The position numbers and the translations under genes were made by a program. From contig NZ_JASCOZ010000024.1 of the NCBI RefSeq assembly GCF_029960115.1, positions 1-41,598 of the forward strand: DNA of 41,598 bases, written 5' to 3'. The notes below the pieces were generated by a model. That model saw only the letters and a program-made list of their open reading frames with translations, was not told the DNA's origin and did not search any database. Below are positions 26,801 to 35,165 of the stretch, piece by piece (the stretch's first letter is position 1; every line of letters starts with the position of its first letter). The stretch comes from Stenotrophomonas sp. PS02289. Its GTDB lineage: Bacteria > Pseudomonadota > Gammaproteobacteria > Xanthomonadales > Xanthomonadaceae.

Positions 26801-27233
26801 GCACATCGTCTCCACCCATGCCGACTGGCATCCCTCGCGGGCGTGGTGGCTGACCGGGCGCGTAGCCGGCAAGTGGCAGCAGGACCAGTTCGCCTACAGC
26901 GACGGTGCACGCGTGAACAGCCGCTTCCGCGCCATGCTGTTCTCCGCGCGCGTGGTCTACGACATCACCGAGAACTGGGACATCGGCGTGCTCGGCTCCA
27001 CCTTCCGCGGCCAGTCCGGTGCCAACCAGTACGCCTATGGCCTGGAAGTAGGCCGTCTGCTGCGCCAGAACCTGTGGCTGTCTGCGGGCTACAACTGGAC
27101 CGGCTTTGCCGGCGACCGTGACCTCAACGGTTACGAATACACACAGCAGGGCGTGTTCCTGCGCCTGCGCTTCAAGTTCGACGAAGACCTGTTCCGGCCG
27201 GACCCTGTCCGCTACCGCGACCCGGCCCGCTGA
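23880..27233 (+). CDS. Putative outer-membrane beta-barrel with N-terminal Ig-like domain
   Basis: The 1117-residue product has a clear signal peptide (cleavage after AMA, residue 27). Residues about 62-185 form an Ig-like domain of the invasin/Big-1 style (IVVELDRDGVPADGQSAVHV, later AEFELIAPHDPQDVLLRVTAG). From about residue 215 the protein is a long run of alternating strands with aromatic girdles and short turns, for example EYLLTAAYDSD, YPVYGDSSLRGFDA near 277, RSYLLYGDFQTG and, near the end, GVFLRLRFKF. This is a large outer-membrane barrel pattern. I see no TonB box or plug domain. It begins within the stop of the giant gene and is followed ten bases later by the OmpA-type gene, so the three should be made together. 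Function inferred: outer-membrane anchor or export pore for the giant protein. Confidence 0.82.
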   Translation: MSRAPLMRGLPRLSLLACALAAVPAMAQSTGTPGRFTPVLGDASTLYPRSPSSLDTAPHAVAARPDVLDRIVVELDRDGVPADGQSAVHVRVQLLDGNARPLTGTTFVTIENSGGRIRLPGSRTDEFGPGALDADKVTPGVQLQVVDGQAEFELIAPHDPQDVLLRVTAGDQTAQGSIGFLPEMRELLATGLVEGIINFRRRGNASAIAPVENHDAFDRDIRRWERQFNNGKANASARTAFFVKGRIKGEYLLTAAYDSDKDTRGRLLRDIQPEEFYPVYGDSSLRGFDARSAERLYVRIDNKRSYLLYGDFQTGDGLATATGIGGSGPIPQRSLGTYNRTATGLGWHFESERVRSNVFAMQDSLRQVIEEFRTQGSGPYALRNNAVLEGSERVEVITRDRNQPTRIVSVRALARLVDYSFEPFSGRILLNQFLPAFDSDLNPVSLRITYELDQDTEKFWVGGADAQVKLTERMEVGAAAVEDRNPYAAFRMGSANASYRFGDNTLLVAEFARTRSEVNTNTINQVTSQGLKDVTGEVEGDAWRVEFAHDTERFDARLFAARTDPAFNNPAAPLYGGRGEYNAQVSYRVGPRLELYLEGLRSEDRNPDGGERDAGGAGVRVSATERLTVDLGLRSIRETIGVTSPWSSGVPFGNAGGLTGGFATGSGGGALGYGQQALDPATGLMVINSSSTGSPLTSDLPVGTELESNSARIGLGYRLTDRFSAGAEVENSVSGEDRRRLAAGLDYQVFERSRLYGRYEKQTGLTSAYGITTTDREADALVFGIDSNYLRDTQTFSEYRLRDAISGRDVQTASGIRNTWDIAQGLRLSSSAEHVKVIDGSTGDSTGLALGLDYSANPLWRGAFRVEHRISDDVPDTETNEAFDTTLVQFMLARKLSRDWTLLARNYLLSTRYDARGDVLQDRFQLGVAYRDTDRNRINALARYEYKLERDESGLTLVDGGIVDGSSQDVRTRAHIVSTHADWHPSRAWWLTGRVAGKWQQDQFAYSDGARVNSRFRAMLFSARVVYDITENWDIGVLGSTFRGQSGANQYAYGLEVGRLLRQNLWLSAGYNWTGFAGDRDLNGYEYTQQGVFLRLRFKFDEDLFRPDPVRYRDPAR

Positions 27234-27243
27234 GGATGCCCTG

Positions 27244-28257
27244 ATGAATGACGCCTACCGCATGACCCGTTGCACCCGCACCACACTGGCCATTGCCCTG
27301 CTGACCGGCCTGGCCGGTGCTGCATCCGCGCAGCAGACCCAGCTGGTTCCGCAGCAGCAGCGCATCACCGATACAGCGATCTACGCTGATCACAGTGCCT
27401 ATGAAGCGACCCAGGGCCGCATCCAGGCGCTCAATGATGGCGGCCGGCCGATCCGTGATTACCATCTGTCCAAGGCCCAGTGCTGGCTGGATGTATCGTT
27501 CCATGAGTACAGCCGCAACGACCGCAGCGATTTTCCGCAGCTGGCGCTGACCGAATCGGAGAAGCTGATCAACGACATGGAGCAGGGCGTGCAGCCGATG
27601 CCCACCGATACCCCGCTGGTCAACAACGCCAAGTACCTGCGCGATGATCTCTGGCAGCGCCTGCGTGTGCTGCACGGCGCGCCGGGCTTCATGTGCGCGC
27701 AGCAGCAGGTGGCCTGTGGCGAAGTCGAGCTGGTGCATGCCGGCAACGAGTTCAACCAGCAGCAGTGGCGGCATTCCAAGCCGTACATCCAGATCGCCGA
27801 GGAACTGGTCAACGACGCCGAAGCGGCAGCGCGCCAATGCGCGGCCGCGCCGGCGGCGAGCAGCGCCGCACCCGGCCCGCTGGTGGCCAATGTGCTGTTC
27901 GAGTTCGACCGTGACGGCTACCGCGACATCCGCACCTACTCGCTGGAGAGCGTCGACCGCGCGCTGGCCAGCATCGCCGCGGAAAAGCTGCAGCTGCAGT
28001 CGGTGGCCCTGGTGGGCCATGCCGATCGCATGCAGGGTCGCGGCTTCGATGCCAACCAGGCGCTGTCCGAACGCCGCGCCAGAACGGTGCGCGAGCTGCT
28101 GATCGGGCGTGGCATTGATGCCGCGAAGATCCGCTACGAGTATCGCGGCGATACCCAGCAGGTGCAGCAGTGCGCAGGCGTTACCCCGCGTGCGGCACTG
28201 CTGGAATGCCTGCTGCCCAACCGCCGGGTCGAGGTGCGCTTCGAAGTTGCGCGGTAA
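27244..28257 (+). CDS. OmpA-family peptidoglycan-binding protein
   Basis: The 337-residue product has a signal peptide ending ASA (residue 29) and a helical N-terminal region of about 170 residues with DYHLSKAQCWLDVSFHEYSR. An Ala/Pro linker follows, then a C-terminal OmpA domain (about residues 218-337) starting VLFEFDRDGYRDI. The peptidoglycan-contact region is recognisable in VALVGHADRMQG and ALSERRARTVRELLIGRGI. The start ATG 27244 is chosen because GAGG at 27231-27235 overlaps the previous stop. Two Cys pairs (in the linker-proximal region and near CAGVTPRAALLECLL) could form disulfides in the periplasm. It is the third gene of the giant-protein operon, and the likely role is to tie the outer-membrane complex to the cell wall. 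That role is inferred. Confidence 0.88.
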   Translation: MNDAYRMTRCTRTTLAIALLTGLAGAASAQQTQLVPQQQRITDTAIYADHSAYEATQGRIQALNDGGRPIRDYHLSKAQCWLDVSFHEYSRNDRSDFPQLALTESEKLINDMEQGVQPMPTDTPLVNNAKYLRDDLWQRLRVLHGAPGFMCAQQQVACGEVELVHAGNEFNQQQWRHSKPYIQIAEELVNDAEAAARQCAAAPAASSAAPGPLVANVLFEFDRDGYRDIRTYSLESVDRALASIAAEKLQLQSVALVGHADRMQGRGFDANQALSERRARTVRELLIGRGIDAAKIRYEYRGDTQQVQQCAGVTPRAALLECLLPNRRVEVRFEVAR

Positions 28258-28272
28258 CGGCCTGCGGCAGGT

Positions 28273-28302
28273 ACGCCGGACCCACTAGTAGCGGGCCGGC
28301 GT
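28273..28302. terminator. Convergent hairpin between the OmpA-type and GGDEF genes
   Basis: Arms ACGCCGG plus CCC and GGG plus CCGGCGT pair across a short loop. The hairpin overlaps the stop codon of the minus-strand gene (TAG, 28285-28287). It could end both convergent transcripts; no strong T-run is present. Confidence 0.4.
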
Positions 28303-30165
28303 CCACGGCATCGGCCGGCTGCCGGACAACGACAGCCAGCCACGTGCCATGGCATCGGCCGGGTCATGCAGCAGCGCGTACAGGTCCACCTCCGGGCCGG
28401 CCTGCTCGCCCCACAGGCTGGCCCACGCGTTGTGGCCGCTGCGGCGTGCGCTCTGCAGGGCGCGGTCGGCCGCACGCAGGCTGTCGTCCACGACCGCAGG
28501 CGCATCGGCGAACAAGGGCAGGGGGGCCAGACCGATACTGGCGGTGACGGTCAGGTGCTGGTCGGGAGCCAGCGCGATCACCTGCCGCTCGATCTGCAGG
28601 CAGAGGTGACTGGCCAAGGCCTGCGCCGCCTGTGCGCCGGTGTCGTGACGCGCCACCAGGAAGCCGGCCCCACCCCACCGTGCGACCACGTCGTGGCGGT
28701 CGCAGGCGTTGCGCAGGCACGTTGCGACCGCACGCAGGATGGCATCGCCGGCGGCTTGACCGTGCTGGTCGTTGAGCGCCTTGAAGTCGTCCAGTTCCAC
28801 CAGCAGCAACGCGGTGCGCCGCGCGCTGGCCATGATGGGCATCTCCGCCTCCAGCAGCCGCTCGGCCTCGCGCCGGTTGGGCAGGCCGGTGAGACTGTCG
28901 GTGCTGATCAGGGTGGTCAGCTGCTGCCGCTGGCGGCGCAGGCGCAGCACCATCACCAGCGCCACGGCCGCCACCAGCGCCAGCGCGACCACTGCGCTGT
29001 TGCGGATCACACGCACACGCTCGAGGTCCTGCACGGCATTGACCTGGGTCGGGTTGATGCTGCGTTCTGCACTCGCCTGCAATTGGGCCAGCTGCGCCAG
29101 CGCCTTGTCCTGCGCGCGGCGCTGGTCGAGCTGACGGGCCTCACGCGACAGCGCCACCGCTTTGTCGCGCTCGCCCAGCAGCAGGTGGATGTCGCCCAGC
29201 AGTTCCAGGCCCTGGCGGACTTCCTCGTCAAAGTGACCGCGCTTGGCCAGCCCCAGCGCCTGCTCGGCCAACGGCAGCGCGGCCCGGGCATCGTCCTGGT
29301 CGAGCTTGACCTGCGCCAGTCGCTGCAGGGTGACCACCTGGCCCTGTGGATCCTGTGCCGCCTGCCACACCAGGGCACCGCGCAATCCGGATTCGGCCGC
29401 CGCCAGCTCGCCGCGTGTCCGCGCGATCTCGGCGCGGTGGCTGGCCATGCGCTGCATCATCAGGTCCTGGCCGCTCAGTCGCGCGCCGACCGCTTCGGCG
29501 CGCTTGAACGCGACGGACGCCTCGTCATAGCGCTGCAGCAGCAGCAGCGCATAGCCGTAGTTGTAGTAGACCACCAGGTCGCCGGGCGACGGCGGCCGGC
29601 GCAGATGGTCGGTCAGCTCGGTGGCCTTGCGCAGGTAGGTCAGCGCACCGGCCGGGTCGCCCATGGACTCGCCACGGATCATCGCGATCATCATCAGCGC
29701 GGCAATCTGGCCCTGCACATCGCCCTGCTGCACCGCGTCGTCCAGAAACGCGCTGATCAACGTCAGTGACTCGGCCTGTTTGCCCTGCCAGAGCAGCAGG
29801 TGTGCCGCCAGCGAGTGCGCGCGCATGCGGTCCTCGACACCGGCATCATCACGCTGCGCGGCCGCCAGCAGCCGCGCGGGCAGCGCGGTGGTCTGGTCCA
29901 GCTGGCCCTGCTGGCGCAGCGCGAAGCCCAGGCAGCCGACCGCGCTGATCTCCACCGAAGTGGGCAGCGACGGCTGCGCGAGCAGGGTCTGCGCCAGTTG
30001 CAGCGAGGTCTGCGGCGCGCTGCTGAGCGTCGCCTGGCATTGCTCCACCTGGGCCGCGAGCGGACCCCCGTCACCCGGGCGCTGCGCCTGGGCGGGTAGG
30101 GCGCAGAGCGCCAGCAGGCAGGCCAGCGCGGGTACGGCGCGCCGGATGAACGGCTTGATGAGCAT
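28285..30165 (-). CDS. TPR-rich membrane protein with degenerate GGDEF domain
   Basis: The 626-residue product has a signal peptide (ALACLLALCALPAQAQ) and a periplasmic region of about 350 residues made of helical TPR-like repeats. One transmembrane segment lies near residues 388-408 (AVVALALVAAVALVMVL), and the C-terminal cytoplasmic domain has the GGDEF fold. The GGDEF region keeps the start STDSLTGLPNRR and the metal-site Asp in VELDDFKALND. The signature itself reads G498-G499-A-G-F, losing the two acidic residues needed for cyclic-di-GMP synthesis. The inhibitory RxxD site reads DRHD. It is therefore probably not an active diguanylate cyclase but could bind nucleotide or act as a sensor. 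It is divergent from the histidine kinase at 30253. Confidence 0.88.
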   Translation of the reverse strand: MLIKPFIRRAVPALACLLALCALPAQAQRPGDGGPLAAQVEQCQATLSSAPQTSLQLAQTLLAQPSLPTSVEISAVGCLGFALRQQGQLDQTTALPARLLAAAQRDDAGVEDRMRAHSLAAHLLLWQGKQAESLTLISAFLDDAVQQGDVQGQIAALMMIAMIRGESMGDPAGALTYLRKATELTDHLRRPPSPGDLVVYYNYGYALLLLQRYDEASVAFKRAEAVGARLSGQDLMMQRMASHRAEIARTRGELAAAESGLRGALVWQAAQDPQGQVVTLQRLAQVKLDQDDARAALPLAEQALGLAKRGHFDEEVRQGLELLGDIHLLLGERDKAVALSREARQLDQRRAQDKALAQLAQLQASAERSINPTQVNAVQDLERVRVIRNSAVVALALVAAVALVMVLRLRRQRQQLTTLISTDSLTGLPNRREAERLLEAEMPIMASARRTALLLVELDDFKALNDQHGQAAGDAILRAVATCLRNACDRHDVVARWGGAGFLVARHDTGAQAAQALASHLCLQIERQVIALAPDQHLTVTASIGLAPLPLFADAPAVVDDSLRAADRALQSARRSGHNAWASLWGEQAGPEVDLYALLHDPADAMARGWLSLSGSRPMPWTPARY

Positions 30166-30252
30166 GAAAACAGCGACTTCCCCGGGTCGATGGCTACTAT
30201 ACCTGCGTTACCCCCGAGCGCCGGCCCTTCCGGCAGGGACTTCCTGAACCAC

Positions 30253-31608
30253 ATGCCCGTTCCGCCGCTTCCTGATCCCGCCGCACCCGCCGCCAGCGGA
30301 CTGGGCCGCCGCACCGACGCCATGCTGCGTGGCCTGATGCTGCTGGTCGCGCTGTTCCACGTGATCTACGCCGGCTGGCTGGCGCTGCGGACCGGCCCGG
30401 GACTGGACCGGATGGTGCCGGCGATGGCGATTCTGCATGTGCTGGTGTGCCTGCTGTGCCTGCTGGAGCACCGCGCCGGACGCAGCGTGCGCGCGGCCAG
30501 TACCTTCGTGCTGGCCCAGCTGCCCCTGCTGATGCTCACCTATGGTTACTGGGGCCTGGGCGCGCAGCTGCGCCTGCAGTTGCTGCAGATGGTGCCGCTG
30601 CTGCTGGTCGCCGCCGTGCTCGGACACCGCACCTTGACCTGGGCGGCGGCGGCCTTGTGTGCCGTGCTGCTGCTGGGGTCGTGGGTGGATGCATCGGGCG
30701 CGATGTTCCGCGGCGACCGGCTGCTGCTGGTCGGCACCGACCTGGGCATCGGCCTGTTCGGCGTGCTGTTCACCGCCTGGCTGCTCCACCACAGCGTGAC
30801 CGGTCTGCGCGAAAGCCTGCAGGTGGTCCAGCTGCGCAGCCAGGAACTGGCGCGCAAGCGCGATGAGCTGCAGCTGGAGATGCAGGAGCGCGAGCGCGCG
30901 CGTGACCAGCTGGTGCACGCCATGAAGATGGAGAACGTAGGCCGCCTGGCCAGCGGCATCGCCCATGATTTCAACCACCTGCTCGGCTTGATCCAGATGT
31001 ACGTGGCCAAGGCCGGGCGCAGCGAAGGCGCGCCCCAGCAGACCGCGCTGCAGGGTGCCGACGCGGCCGTCCGCCGGGCCAGCGCCGTGAGTCGCCGGCT
31101 GATGGATTTCAGCCGTCTGGAAGCGGCGCGGCCCCAGTTGCTGGACGCTGCCGCCACGGTCAATGCGCTGTTGCCGCTGCTGGAACAGGTGTTCGACCGA
31201 CGGGTGGACGTCGAACTGGACACCGCCGGGGTGCAGTGCCTGATTCACTTCGACCCGGCCCAGCTGGAATCCATCCTGCTCAGCCTGGCGGTCAACGCCC
31301 AGCAGGCCATGCCGGAGGGTGGTCGCTTCAGCGTCACCGTTTCCCCGGAGAGTGCCGGCGATGCCGTGACCCTGCGCATCCAGGACACCGGCCACGGAAT
31401 GAGCGAAGAGGTCCGCCGGCGCTGCCTGGAGCCGTTCTACACCACCAAGCCGGTGGGCCAGGGCACCGGCCTGGGGCTGGCTGTTACGGCCAGCCTGGTG
31501 GCCGCGGCCGGCGGCTCGGTGCAGGTGGACAGCCGACCCGGCCAGGGCACCCGGGTCGACCTGCGCCTGCCCTCGCGTCCGCGATCGGCGCGCCCATCTT
31601 CGTTATAA
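30253..31608 (+). CDS. Membrane sensor histidine kinase
   Basis: The product of about 451 residues has six or so hydrophobic segments in the first 180 residues, then a coiled-coil linker (REERARDQ-type helices around LQLEMQERERARDQ). Next are the H box LASGIAHDFNHLLG with H238, and the ATPase domain with N box LAVNAQQAM, G1 box DTGHGMS and G2 box GTGLGLAV. The HDFN-type H box is typical of NtrB-like kinases. The start is uncertain: ATG 30253 leaves 87 bases to the divergent gene for promoters, whereas ATG 30190 leaves only 24. It ends 41 bases before the CrbS-like gene on the same strand, so the two kinases are probably co-transcribed. No receiver domain is present, and its partner is unknown. 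Confidence 0.86.
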   Translation: MPVPPLPDPAAPAASGLGRRTDAMLRGLMLLVALFHVIYAGWLALRTGPGLDRMVPAMAILHVLVCLLCLLEHRAGRSVRAASTFVLAQLPLLMLTYGYWGLGAQLRLQLLQMVPLLLVAAVLGHRTLTWAAAALCAVLLLGSWVDASGAMFRGDRLLLVGTDLGIGLFGVLFTAWLLHHSVTGLRESLQVVQLRSQELARKRDELQLEMQERERARDQLVHAMKMENVGRLASGIAHDFNHLLGLIQMYVAKAGRSEGAPQQTALQGADAAVRRASAVSRRLMDFSRLEAARPQLLDAAATVNALLPLLEQVFDRRVDVELDTAGVQCLIHFDPAQLESILLSLAVNAQQAMPEGGRFSVTVSPESAGDAVTLRIQDTGHGMSEEVRRRCLEPFYTTKPVGQGTGLGLAVTASLVAAAGGSVQVDSRPGQGTRVDLRLPSRPRSARPSSL

Positions 31609-31649
31609 CCCACTACACTGCTGCCACTCCTGTTCGAGGAAGCTGGCCC

Positions 31650-34600
31650 TTGGTGTCAAGCTGGATCCTGCTGCTGGTCTCGGTGGCCTACGCCGCCCTG
31701 CTGTTCGGCGTGGCCTGGTGGGGTGACCGACGGCCGATGTATCCCGACCGTCCGTGGCTGCGCCCGGTGGTCTACAGTCTGGCGCTGGCGGTGTACTGCT
31801 CCTCGTGGACCTTCTATGGTGCGGTCGGCACCGCGGTCCGCAATGGCATCGGCTACCTGCCGATCTATCTCGGCCCGCTGCTGATGCTGCTGTTCGGCTG
31901 GCGCATCATCGAGCGCCTGGCGCTGATTGCGCGCAGCCAGAACGTGGTCTCCATCGCCGATTTCATCTCCTCGCGCTTCGGACGCTCGCGGCGTCTGGCG
32001 GCCCTGGTGGCCGGCATCGCCCTGATCGGCATCGTTCCGTACCTGGCCCTGCAGTACAAAGCCGTGGCGATGAGTCTGGAAGTGCTGACCGGGCACCACG
32101 GCCCGACCGGCTACTTCGAGGACCCGGCGCTTTACGTGGCGTTGTTGATGGCGTTGTTCGCCACGCTGTTCGGCACCCGCCAGATCGATGCCACCGAGCA
32201 CCACCACGGCATGATGCTGGCCATCGCGTTCGAGTCGATGGTCAAGCTGCTGGCCATGGTCGCGGTGGGCCTGTTCGCCTACCTGTGGCTCAACGACCGC
32301 GGCGAGGCGGTGATGCGCGGTGCGCACACGCTGTTCACCGGGCTGCCCCCGGTCGGCTTCATCTCGCAGACCCTGCTGGGATTCCTGGCCATCATCTGCC
32401 TGCCGCGCCAGTTCCACGTGGCCGTGGTGGAATGCGCCGACGTCGGCGATGTGCGCCGCGCGCGCTGGATGTTCGGTGGCTACCTGATCGTCATTTCGGC
32501 GATGGTCATTCCCATCGCCACCGCCGGTGTGTCGCTGTTTGGGAGTGGCGGTACCGTCGCCGATGACAGCATGGTGCTGGCCCTGCCCTTGGCCGAGGGG
32601 CGTCGTCTGCTGGCGCTGGTGGCCTACGTGGGTGGCTTCTCGGCGGCGACCGGCATGGTCATCGTCACCTCCATCGCACTGGCCACCATGGTCAGCAACG
32701 ACCTGGTGATGCCGGTGCTGCTGCGCCGCAGTGGCGACCACCGCGAAGCGGCGGAGGTTGCCTCGAAGGTGCTGTGGATCCGCCGCCTGGCGATTCTGAT
32801 GCTGGCCTTCGCCGCTTACAGCTACTACCGCGGCAGCAGCAATGACAGCACGCTCGCCTCGTACGGTCTGATGGCCTTTGCCGCCGTGGCGCAGTTCGCG
32901 CCCGGTCTGATTGGCGGCCTGTACTGGCGCGGTGCCAGCCGTCGCGGCGTGGAGGCCGGCATTGTGCTCGGCTTCGGTACCTGGATCTACACGTTGCTGC
33001 TGCCGGCACTGACCCACGCCGGTTGGACCGACCCGGCATGGCTGACCGCCGGACCCTTTGGCCTCACCTGGCTGCAGCCGCAACGCCTGTTCGGCATGAG
33101 TGGCTGGGATCCGCTGACCCACGGCACGTTCTGGTCGCTGCTGGTCAATGTGGCCGTAATGGTGCTGGGCTCGGTGCGCTGGCGGCCCGGCGTGGACGAA
33201 CGTCTGCGTGCCGCCCCGTTCCTGGATCCCTATGCCGAACGTCCTTCGGTGGCGGGTGCCTGGCCGGGCCATGTGCACGTGGGCGACCTGCTGGCGCTGG
33301 CTTCGCGGGTGGTGGGTGAGCGTCATGCCCGACGTGCCTTCTTCGAGCAGGCGCAGCCGATGGAGCGTGACCTGCAGGCGTCCGCGCCTGCCGACCGTGC
33401 CTGGGTGCAGTTCACCGAGCGCCTGCTGGCGGCGTCGATTGGTGCGGCGTCCGCACGCCTGTTGTTGACCAGTCTGCTGCGCGGCTCGGGCATGGACCTG
33501 GGCGAGGTGGTCGCGGTGCTGGACGAAGCCGGCCAGGAACTGCGTTTCAACCGCGAGATTCTGTCCACCACGCTGGAAAACATCAGCGCCGGGGTCAGCG
33601 TGGTTGACCCGGAGATGCGGCTCACTGCGTGGAATCGGCGCTACCAGCAGATGTTCGGTTATCCGGACGGCATGCTCTACGTGGGCCGGCCGGTGGCCGA
33701 CCTGATCCGCTACAACGCCGAGCGCGGCGAGCTCGGCGAAGGCGACATCGAGCTGCAGATCAACCGCCGCATCGGCTACATGCGCGCCGGCTCACCGCAC
33801 ATCTTCGAACGGACCCGCAGCGACGGCAAGGTCATTGAGATGCGCGGCCAGGCGCTGCCCGGCGGTGGCTATGTGACCAGCTACAACGACATCACCGACT
33901 ACAAGCACGCTGAAAAAGCCCTGCTGGAAGCCAACGAAACGCTGGAACAGCGTGTGGCCGAGCGCTCGCATGAAGCCGAGGTCGCGCAGCAGTCCAAGAC
34001 CCGGTTCCTGGCCGCCATCAGCCATGACGTGCTGCAGCCGCTGAATGCCGCGCGCCTGTTTGCCTCGGCGCTGCGCGACAGTCATCACAACAACGAAGAG
34101 CAGCGCCACCTGGCCGAGCGCGTCGATGCCTCGCTGCGTGCGGCCGAGGAACTGCTGGACGGGCTGCTGGACGTCTCCCGTCTGGAGGCCGGCGGCCTGC
34201 ATCCGGTGGTCGGCGAGTTCGATGTCAGCCTGCTGATGCGCGAACTGGCGGCGCAGTACTCGCCGGTCGCCGCCGGTCGTGGCCTGCGCCTGGACCTGTT
34301 CGCGCGACCTGCATGGGTGCGCAGCGATCGCCGCTTGCTGCGCCGGGTGCTGCAGAACTTCCTGGCCAACGCATTGCGCTACACCCGCCAGGGCCGCATC
34401 GTGATGGCGGTGCGGCACCGTGGCGACACGATCGAGTTGCAGGTCTGGGACACCGGACCGGGCATTCCCGAACACCACATGCAGCAGATCTTTGACGAGT
34501 TCCACCGCTACCAGCAGCCCTTCGACTGGGGCGAACAAGGCCTGGGCCTGGGTCTCTCCATCTGCCAGCGCATTTCGCGCCTGCTCGATCACCAGCTCAA

Positions 34601-35090
34601 TGCACGCAGCCGGGTCGGCAGCGGCAGCATGTTCTCGATCCTGCTGCCGCGCGCGCCGACGCCGCAGTTGCCTGCGCCGGCACCGGCGTCGGTGGAGCGA
34701 CTGCCCCGGACTGACTCGTTGGCGGGCATGCGCGTGCTGTGCGTGGACAACGACCAGGAGATTCTGGACGGCATGCGCGCGCTCCTGGGGCGTTGGCAGG
34801 TGCAGGTGATCACCGCCAGCACGGTCGACCAGGCACTGGAAGAAGTGCAGGCGCAGCCGGACGTGATGCTGGTGGACTACCACCTGCACGACCGTCTGGA
34901 TGGGTTGGATGCACTGGTGGCGCTGCGCGAGAAGGCGGGGCGCGATATTCCCGGCGCGCTGCTGACCGCCGACGGCCGCGACGAACTCAAACGGATGGCC
35001 CGCGAGCGCGGATACCGCCTGCTGACCAAGCCGATCAAACCGGCGTCGCTGCGTGCGTTCCTGACCGCCCACTCACGCCTGGCCGGCTGA
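31650..35090 (+). CDS. crbS: CrbS/MxtR-type SLC5-fused hybrid histidine kinase
   Basis: The product of about 1146 residues has an N-terminal sodium:solute-symporter (SLC5) domain of about 13 segments, residues 1 to about 510 (for example VYCSSWTFYGAVGTAVRNG). A STAC-like linker at about 540-615 contains ERLLAASIGAASARLLL. A PAS domain (about 635-755) contains LENISAGVSVVDPEMRL. The kinase core has H792 in AAISHDVLQP and the ATPase motif DTGPGIPE, and a receiver domain carries D1076 in VMLVDYHLHD. This is the architecture of CrbS (Vibrio) and MxtR (Pseudomonas), which with CrbR/ErdR switch on acetyl-CoA synthetase. Both acs and a CrbR-like gene are 2-3 kb away. The start is TTG 31650, nine bases after GAGGA (31636-31640); GTG 31653 is the alternative. 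The cognate regulator gene is not adjacent but beyond two other genes. Confidence 0.88.
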   Translation: MVSSWILLLVSVAYAALLFGVAWWGDRRPMYPDRPWLRPVVYSLALAVYCSSWTFYGAVGTAVRNGIGYLPIYLGPLLMLLFGWRIIERLALIARSQNVVSIADFISSRFGRSRRLAALVAGIALIGIVPYLALQYKAVAMSLEVLTGHHGPTGYFEDPALYVALLMALFATLFGTRQIDATEHHHGMMLAIAFESMVKLLAMVAVGLFAYLWLNDRGEAVMRGAHTLFTGLPPVGFISQTLLGFLAIICLPRQFHVAVVECADVGDVRRARWMFGGYLIVISAMVIPIATAGVSLFGSGGTVADDSMVLALPLAEGRRLLALVAYVGGFSAATGMVIVTSIALATMVSNDLVMPVLLRRSGDHREAAEVASKVLWIRRLAILMLAFAAYSYYRGSSNDSTLASYGLMAFAAVAQFAPGLIGGLYWRGASRRGVEAGIVLGFGTWIYTLLLPALTHAGWTDPAWLTAGPFGLTWLQPQRLFGMSGWDPLTHGTFWSLLVNVAVMVLGSVRWRPGVDERLRAAPFLDPYAERPSVAGAWPGHVHVGDLLALASRVVGERHARRAFFEQAQPMERDLQASAPADRAWVQFTERLLAASIGAASARLLLTSLLRGSGMDLGEVVAVLDEAGQELRFNREILSTTLENISAGVSVVDPEMRLTAWNRRYQQMFGYPDGMLYVGRPVADLIRYNAERGELGEGDIELQINRRIGYMRAGSPHIFERTRSDGKVIEMRGQALPGGGYVTSYNDITDYKHAEKALLEANETLEQRVAERSHEAEVAQQSKTRFLAAISHDVLQPLNAARLFASALRDSHHNNEEQRHLAERVDASLRAAEELLDGLLDVSRLEAGGLHPVVGEFDVSLLMRELAAQYSPVAAGRGLRLDLFARPAWVRSDRRLLRRVLQNFLANALRYTRQGRIVMAVRHRGDTIELQVWDTGPGIPEHHMQQIFDEFHRYQQPFDWGEQGLGLGLSICQRISRLLDHQLNARSRVGSGSMFSILLPRAPTPQLPAPAPASVERLPRTDSLAGMRVLCVDNDQEILDGMRALLGRWQVQVITASTVDQALEEVQAQPDVMLVDYHLHDRLDGLDALVALREKAGRDIPGALLTADGRDELKRMARERGYRLLTKPIKPASLRAFLTAHSRLAG

Positions 35091-35165
35091 TTCGGAGTCG
35101 TCTCAGTTCTTTCCAGTGCCGTCCTGCCTATCCTGCGCCACCACTCACCTTGGCCGGGAACCTGC

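Noticed and set aside
31656-33326. 556-codon minus-strand frame inside crbS
   Set aside because: Its composition is dominated by His, Gln, Arg and Gly, typical of the antisense of a membrane-protein gene.
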